NCBI GenBank assembly: GCA_036323355.1
Contig: AP028876.1
Span: 3,100,001-3,164,000, forward strand
Length of the DNA stretch: 64,000 bases
Direction: 5' to 3'
From: Gottschalkiaceae bacterium SANA
Lineage (GTDB): Bacteria; Bacillota; Clostridia; Tissierellales; GPF-1
In this document: piece after piece, positions 59,471 to 64,000 of the stretch
How positions within the stretch are numbered: position 1 is the first letter of the stretch
Layout of the letters: each line of letters opens with the position of its first letter
The notes under the pieces: model-generated
Database searches by the model: none
Told to the model about the DNA's origin: nothing
What the model saw: only the letters and a program-made list of their open reading frames with translations
Made by a program: the position numbers and the translations under genes

Positions 59471-61960
59471 ATGTACAAATTCATTGAAATAAAAGGCGCA
59501 CGAGAGCATAATTTAAAAAATATTTCCGTTCAAATTCCCAAGAATCAATTGGTTGCTCTTACAGGGCCATCCGGTTCAGGCAAGTCCACCTTCGCCTTCG
59601 ACATCCTTCAACGAGAATGTCAACGGCAGTATATGGAATCCATGGGCATGGTTACGGACGGAATGAACAATGCGCAAGTCGACAGGATTGTGGGCCTATC
59701 GCCTTCTATCAGCATCTCTCAGGGCATCAACAACCGCAACCCAAGATCAACGGTTGGCACTTACACTGAAATTTTGACTTATCTGCGGCTTTTATACGCC
59801 AAATGCGGCCTCAGACAATGTCCCCATTGCAGTCAAATGATTCCACCTGCATTTGTGTCAGACACCCATCATGACTTGGATTCTTCAAATACAAAATCTA
59901 CACAGTGCCCCCATTGCCAAAGAGAGATCCCAACTTTGACCATGGCTCACTTTTCCTTCAACAAGGCAGAGGGATTCTGCAAGCGATGCAGCGGTCTGGG
60001 TCAAGTCAATGAAATCGACCCCATGGGAATCATCGATGACTCGCTGACCGTAGGTCAAGGTGCTGTACAGATGTGGCAAGGCATGATGGCCAAACACTAC
60101 GAACATGTTCTTCAGGCGGCGGCACGCCACTACGGTTTTCATTTTGATGTGGATCAACCCATTCGCAATTATAATAGGCTTGAAAAGTTGGTCTTCTTCA
60201 ACGGCGTGTCTAGCAAGGACTTTCTGGCCCTCTACCCCCATATAAAACCGCCCAAAAAGGTAAGCGATGGCTATTTCGAAGGGATTCTCACCTATTTAAA
60301 AAAGAAATCAGCAGAGAATATTCAAAAGGGCTCCACCAACAAGAAAATCGAGGCTTGTTTTATCCGTAAGACCTGTCCCGAATGCAAGGGAACAAGGCTC
60401 AACCATCAGGCACGGACAGTTAGCCTTGATCAAAAGTCGATTGTCGAACTTTCCACCTTCACTATCGATGACTTGAAAGCCTGGGTTGGCAAGCTGCCAA
60501 ACCATTTGGAGGACCAGAACAAGGACGTTTTAGCCGCCATCACCCAGGATATTTTAAGGCGAATCGAAAGCATTACACGCATTGGACTGGGTTATCTCAC
60601 CCTTGACCGAACCATCAAATCCTTGTCCGGCGGCGAAGCGCAACGCCTTCGCATGGCCAACCTCATGGATTCAGGACTTACAGGCGTCTTATATATTCTC
60701 GATGAACCAACAAGTGGTCTTCATCCAAAAGACACGATCAAAATCCTTAATGCCTTAAAGAAATTGCGCGATATCGGCAACACCATTCTAGTCATCGAGC
60801 ATGATATGGATTTTGTAGCCCAATGCGATTACGTGATCGATTTTGGACCACTTTCCGGGATCCAGGGTGGCCAAATCGTCGCCACTGGAAAACCAGAGGA
60901 AATATCGACCTTCGAATCCTCTGCAACAGGCAAATACCTGCACAAAAAAACAGAAATTTCCAAGGGTCAAAATAGAGAATCAAAAAAGACCTTATCGATT
61001 CACCATGCACGGCAACACAATTTGAAAAATATCAATGTTGAAATCCCATTGAACCGACTTGTCACATTTACAGGCGTCTCGGGGTCTGGTAAATCAACCC
61101 TGATTTTCGACGTGCTTGCCGGTTTCGCTTATGGGCAGACTGACCATGTCGATAAAATCACCGGCCTTGATCAAATCGATAGCATCATTCAGGTCAATCA
61201 GCAGCGAATTGGGCGTTCATCACGTTCAACCCTTGCCACCTATACAGACATCTTCACCCCGATACGCTCTCTCTTTGCCCATTTAAAAAGTGCCAAATCC
61301 CATGGCCTAAAAAGCAGTGACTTTTCCTTTAATGTGCGCGGTGGACGTTGTGAAAAATGCAAGGGACTTGGATCAATCCCCTTGAATATGCATTTTCTTG
61401 ACGATATCGAAGTTGAATGTCCCCTTTGCCATGGCAAACGATTTAACCACAAGGTTATGGATGTCACCTATGAGGGCTTCACGATCTCGGAAATTCTGGA
61501 GAAGACCGTCAAGCAGAACCTAGAAATCTTCAAAGACCACAATGAGATCTACAAACGACTGAATGTTCTGCAGGAAGTTGGTCTTGACTATCTGACTCTT
61601 GGTCAATCCACCTCAACCCTATCCGGCGGAGAATGTCAGCGAATCAAATTGTCCAAAGAACTTGGTAAAAGTGGAAAGGGGCATACCCTCTATTTGCTGG
61701 ACGAGCCAACAAGCGGTCTTCATCCCAGTGATATCAAAAAACTGCTTGTCCTCTTAAAAAAACTGGTTGACCAAGGAAACTCCATCCTCATCATTGAGCA
61801 TTCCCTAGCGGTCATTTCACAAAGCGATTGGATTATTGATTTGGGACCTGGTGGCGGCTCAGAAGGAGGAAACCTTGTCGCAGAAGGATCTCCATTTGAA
61901 ATTATGCAAAACCCCCATAGCCATACGGGCCACTTCTTAAGGCTTTCCAATCATGCTTGA
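59471..61960 (+). CDS. Short UvrA homologue (excinuclease ABC-type ATPase)
   Basis: An 829-residue cytosolic protein with two ABC ATPase modules. Module 1: Walker A ALTGPSGSGKSTFAF, signature LSGGEAQRLRMA, Walker B LYILDEPTSGLHPKD. Module 2: Walker A FTGVSGSGKSTLIF, signature LSGGECQRIKLS, Walker B LYLLDEPTSGLHPSD. Zinc-type Cys pairs are seen in CPHCSQM, CKRCSGLG, CPECKG, CEKCKGLG and CPLCHG. It is about 110 residues shorter than housekeeping UvrA (about 940), and the missing length suggests loss of the UvrB-binding region, as in UvrA2 and DrrC-type resistance proteins. Under a MerR-type promoter it probably protects DNA from an intercalating drug. GGAGGAAGCTA precedes the ATG. Confidence 0.88.
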   Translation: MYKFIEIKGAREHNLKNISVQIPKNQLVALTGPSGSGKSTFAFDILQRECQRQYMESMGMVTDGMNNAQVDRIVGLSPSISISQGINNRNPRSTVGTYTEILTYLRLLYAKCGLRQCPHCSQMIPPAFVSDTHHDLDSSNTKSTQCPHCQREIPTLTMAHFSFNKAEGFCKRCSGLGQVNEIDPMGIIDDSLTVGQGAVQMWQGMMAKHYEHVLQAAARHYGFHFDVDQPIRNYNRLEKLVFFNGVSSKDFLALYPHIKPPKKVSDGYFEGILTYLKKKSAENIQKGSTNKKIEACFIRKTCPECKGTRLNHQARTVSLDQKSIVELSTFTIDDLKAWVGKLPNHLEDQNKDVLAAITQDILRRIESITRIGLGYLTLDRTIKSLSGGEAQRLRMANLMDSGLTGVLYILDEPTSGLHPKDTIKILNALKKLRDIGNTILVIEHDMDFVAQCDYVIDFGPLSGIQGGQIVATGKPEEISTFESSATGKYLHKKTEISKGQNRESKKTLSIHHARQHNLKNINVEIPLNRLVTFTGVSGSGKSTLIFDVLAGFAYGQTDHVDKITGLDQIDSIIQVNQQRIGRSSRSTLATYTDIFTPIRSLFAHLKSAKSHGLKSSDFSFNVRGGRCEKCKGLGSIPLNMHFLDDIEVECPLCHGKRFNHKVMDVTYEGFTISEILEKTVKQNLEIFKDHNEIYKRLNVLQEVGLDYLTLGQSTSTLSGGECQRIKLSKELGKSGKGHTLYLLDEPTSGLHPSDIKKLLVLLKKLVDQGNSILIIEHSLAVISQSDWIIDLGPGGGSEGGNLVAEGSPFEIMQNPHSHTGHFLRLSNHA

Positions 61961-62020
61961 CGAAAACGTTACTGGTTCGGGTACCCTATAGATAAAGCAA
62001 GTACAAACTAGGAGGTTTCA

Positions 62021-62554
62021 ATGAGAAAAATTATTCTAAATTTGGCCATCAGTCTAGATGGTTATATCGCGGACAAAGACGGTGGTTTCGACTGGATTAT
62101 GGGGGATGGAGATCCCAATCACAACACAGACAAGCAGTTCGACTTTCCGGCATTTGTCGGCGGAGTAGACACCATTGTGATGGGCGCTAACGCCTTCCTC
62201 GATTGCGGGATCGTCAATATCGAAAATTATCAGGAGAAGAAATTCATTGTTGCGACTTCCCGAACGATGGAAAGCAATGAATATGTAGAATTTTTCAATG
62301 GAGACATCATCAAGAGGATCCAGGAATTGAGGGAAGAAGAAGGATCTGATATCTGGCTCTTTGGCGGTGCCGGACTGACCGATGCCTTTATCAAGGCCGA
62401 TATCATCGATGAATATATCATCGGGATCATCCCAATCATTCTGGGGAAAGGTCGACCCTTATTTTTAGAAAACAATCCAACCATTCCCCTTCACCTTCAA
62501 GAATCAACCGTTACAGATGGGATCGCCATGCTCAGATACACAAAAAGAAAATAA
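62021..62554 (+). CDS. DHFR/RibD C-terminal-like reductase
   Basis: A 177-residue protein of the dihydrofolate reductase superfamily (YyaP/YwjB or RibD-C group). It has 'LNLAISLDGYIADKDGGFDW' at the start, 'TIVMGANAFLDC' and 'DIWLFGGAGLTDAFIKADII' with the NADPH-binding glycine pair. The true substrate of this group is usually unknown. AGGAGGTTTC precedes the ATG. It lies 60 bases after the UvrA-like gene and may be read from the same MerR-type promoter. Confidence 0.88.
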   Translation: MRKIILNLAISLDGYIADKDGGFDWIMGDGDPNHNTDKQFDFPAFVGGVDTIVMGANAFLDCGIVNIENYQEKKFIVATSRTMESNEYVEFFNGDIIKRIQELREEEGSDIWLFGGAGLTDAFIKADIIDEYIIGIIPIILGKGRPLFLENNPTIPLHLQESTVTDGIAMLRYTKRK

Positions 62555-62556
62555 TG

Positions 62557-62596
62557 AAAAAGGCTTGAAAATCCATTTGGATTCTCAAGCCCTTCT
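62557..62596. terminator. Bidirectional terminator between convergent genes
   Basis: Stem GGCTTGA-AATCC with GGATT-TCAAGCC (62562-62574 with 62579-62591) is flanked by an A-rich left side and a T-rich right side. It serves the DHFR-like gene and the convergent reductase gene. Confidence 0.8.
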
Positions 62597-62611
62597 TCTT
62601 GCTACAAGTCA

Positions 62612-63241
62612 TTAGCGAATGAAATTCGTCATCACTTTTCTTTCCAAGTCAGGTGCAGATTCCTTTTCACCCTCCATGGATTTCAATACCCATGCCATGT
62701 TTTTACCCAAAACGCGCATAATTTGCACGCCCTCTTCATCCTGCAAAACCTCACCAGGGGCTGTGCCGTGAATCACATTCCAATAATTGGACTTGACCGT
62801 GATCATCTCTGCATAATCTAGAAATTTGTTCAATTGCTCAATGGCAGGAATGCCGCCGGACCGGCGAACCGCCGCCAGGCTTGCCCCCACTTTATGCCGA
62901 AAGAGACCATTATTTGCGCCCGACACATAAAATGCACGATCCAAGAATGATTTCATGGTGCCTGCAACACCTGCGTAATGTACGGGTGAACCCAAAATAA
63001 TGCCATCTGCTTTCTTCATGGATTGAATCCACTCGTTTGTTTTGTCATCACCGAAGACACATTTTTCATCCCGGTTTTTAAAGCACATGCCACAACCCAT
63101 GCAGCCGCGAATTTTTTGATTACCCACATGAATAATCTCTGTTTCTATGCCCTGGCCCTCCAATTCCGCCATCACCAGCTTCAACGCATGGTAGGTATTG
63201 CCTTCTTTTTTCGGACTCCCATTAATACCAACTACCTTCAT
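62612..63241 (-). CDS. Flavodoxin-fold NAD(P)H-dependent FMN reductase
   Basis: A 209-residue flavodoxin-fold oxidoreductase. The N-terminal FMN-phosphate loop 'INGSPKKEGNTYHAL', the cluster 'RGCMGCGMCFKNRDEKCVF' and 'IILGSPVHYAGVAGTMKSFL' match the iron-sulphur flavoprotein / multimeric flavodoxin group common in anaerobes. The start is ATG 63241 after GGAGGAAAAT; a TTG four codons earlier is unlikely. The four Cys could bind an iron-sulphur cluster, as known in that group. Confidence 0.88.
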   Translation of the reverse strand: MKVVGINGSPKKEGNTYHALKLVMAELEGQGIETEIIHVGNQKIRGCMGCGMCFKNRDEKCVFGDDKTNEWIQSMKKADGIILGSPVHYAGVAGTMKSFLDRAFYVSGANNGLFRHKVGASLAAVRRSGGIPAIEQLNKFLDYAEMITVKSNYWNVIHGTAPGEVLQDEEGVQIMRVLGKNMAWVLKSMEGEKESAPDLERKVMTNFIR

Positions 63242-63581
63242 ATTTTCCTCCAAATCATTAAATCAATTGATCATTTATTCATATGATTTTATATCAAACT
63301 ATTAGTCAGCGCAAGTTTACTTATAAAAACTTCCTTCTTCTCAATCTTTGAGTTCATTTCAAACATAATCTATATTTTTATTATATACTTCCCTCTCTCG
63401 TTATCATTTGTCAAAGGAAAGAAGAAAAGGAGACAGTCTCTTCATACGAAAGGACCCGGAGGTGGTAAGCTTCCGGGTCCTTCTATAGGGGGTATTCAAT
63501 TAAAGGATACTCATTTTTAGGAATCACATCTTTTCTTTAGTTCTTGTCGACTACCGCTTGTATCTCGTCACTGCAGGCAGA
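63242..63581. other. Intergenic stretch between reductase and thiolase genes
   Basis: A 340-base stretch without a coding region. The left part (63242-63440) is AT-rich and should hold the reductase promoter. A GC-rich hairpin, AAGGACCCGGA/TCCGGGTCCTT, stands at 63450-63482. I see nothing else that is supported. Confidence 0.6.
63450..63482 (-). terminator. Probable terminator of the thiolase gene
   Basis: An 11-bp stem AAGGACCCGGA/TCCGGGTCCTT with an 11-base loop is followed on the minus strand by TTTCG. It lies about 100 bases after the thiolase stop. Confidence 0.6.
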
Positions 63582-64000
63582 CTATTCTTCGATTTTTTCA
63601 AATATAGTCGACACACCCATTCCACCACCGATACAAAGTGTGGCAAGACCTCGTTTCGCATCTGGCCGTTTCATCATTTCATGTAGCAAGGTGACAACAA
63701 TACGAGCACCTGAACATCCTATTGGATGGCCTAAAGAAATTGCTCCTCCATTTACATTCACTTTCGACATGTCAAATTCCAACTCCCGAGCGACTGCGAT
63801 CGATTGAGCGGCGAAGGCTTCGTTTGCTTCCACCAAATCGATATCACCAATTGAAAGGGAAGCCTTCTCCAATGCTGTACGTGTAGCCGGAACAGGACCA
63901 ATCCCCATAATTGAAGGATCAACACCACCTTGACCCCAGCCTACAATCTTCACAATTGGTTTTAAATTGTATTTTTTCACCGCTTCACCGGAAGCAACAA
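63582..64000 (-). CDS. Acetyl-CoA acetyltransferase (thiolase), C-terminal part only
   Basis: The last about 139 residues of a thiolase; the frame is open to the window edge, so the N-terminus lies outside. Visible family features are '[15 protein letters not shown]', '[19 protein letters not shown]' with the family Asn-Glu-Ala-Phe, catalytic His in '[18 protein letters not shown]' and catalytic Cys in '[17 protein letters not shown]'. Thiolases condense two acetyl-CoA to acetoacetyl-CoA, the first step of butyrate formation in Clostridia, or run in reverse. The GTG at 63980 is internal, not a start. Confidence 0.92.
   Translation of the reverse strand, partial: VASGEAVKKYNLKPIVKIVGWGQGGVDPSIMGIGPVPATRTALEKASLSIGDIDLVEANEAFAAQSIAVARELEFDMSKVNVNGGAISLGHPIGCSGARIVVTLLHEMMKRPDAKRGLATLCIGGGMGVSTIFEKIEE

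Noticed and set aside
1-64000. tRNA, rRNA, known riboswitches, insertion sequences or prophage
   Set aside because: No cloverleaf, rRNA segment, transposase, integrase or phage structural gene was seen, though a covariance-model search would be more sensitive for RNA.

Overview
The window reads as a chromosome segment of a low-to-moderate GC, Gram-positive anaerobe of the class Clostridia. Strong AGGAGG ribosome binding sites, lipoprotein signals, Clostridia-style two-component systems, oligopeptide fermentation genes, a tryptophanase-like lyase, an iron-dependent alcohol dehydrogenase and a thiolase all fit an amino-acid or peptide fermenter. I cannot name the species. No rRNA, tRNA, CRISPR array, insertion sequence or prophage was seen. 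Most genes from 1 to 36957 lie on the minus strand; strands are mixed after that.

Region 1-17.2 kb is an envelope and signalling block. It starts with two tandem sugar-transfer-type ATP-grasp genes (the first cut by the window edge). Next come an unusual operon (two MalF/MalG-type permeases, an HlyD-type adaptor, an unknown membrane protein, and a lipoprotein that appears to join a propeller-like region to a solute-binding domain) and a response regulator / histidine kinase / lipoprotein operon. Then follow a large secreted protein with six cadherin-like beta-sandwich repeats, a lipoprotein sharing its C-terminal domain, and a run of tiny membrane proteins ending in a duplicated SHOCT pair. 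Several promoters here carry a TTACA direct repeat with 10-11 bp period, which suggests one local response-regulator regulon.

Region 17.2-37 kb is metabolic: a UPF0303-type protein, an iron alcohol dehydrogenase, a tryptophanase-like enzyme with an epimerase-like TIM barrel and a PRD-type regulator. After these comes one long peptide operon (oppBCDF order, binding protein, MATE exporter, M29 aminopeptidase, amidohydrolase, M3 oligopeptidase, second amidohydrolase, YheO-type regulator). Together these would import peptides, cut them to amino acids and feed fermentation.

Region 37-55 kb is mixed: a phosphotransferase-like kinase, an unknown gene behind a phased GTATAC operator, a geranylgeranyl-reductase-like flavoprotein, and two cyclic-di-GMP proteins (a dCache-PAS-degenerate GGDEF-EAL protein and an HD-GYP protein). 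It also holds a VTC-domain / DUF4956 / Cthe_2159-type operon with an array of five 29-bp hairpin repeats and its two-component system, an 861-residue membrane protein with a nuclease-like N-terminal region, a small Cys- and Tyr-Gly-rich secreted protein, and a 34-residue peptide gene.

Region 55-64 kb is a resistance-like cluster: a MATE pump and a short UvrA homologue, each beside a MerR-family gene and each with a promoter whose -35 and -10 boxes are 19 bp apart, the spacing MerR activators use. A GNAT acetyltransferase, a DHFR-like protein, a flavodoxin-type reductase and a truncated thiolase complete the window.
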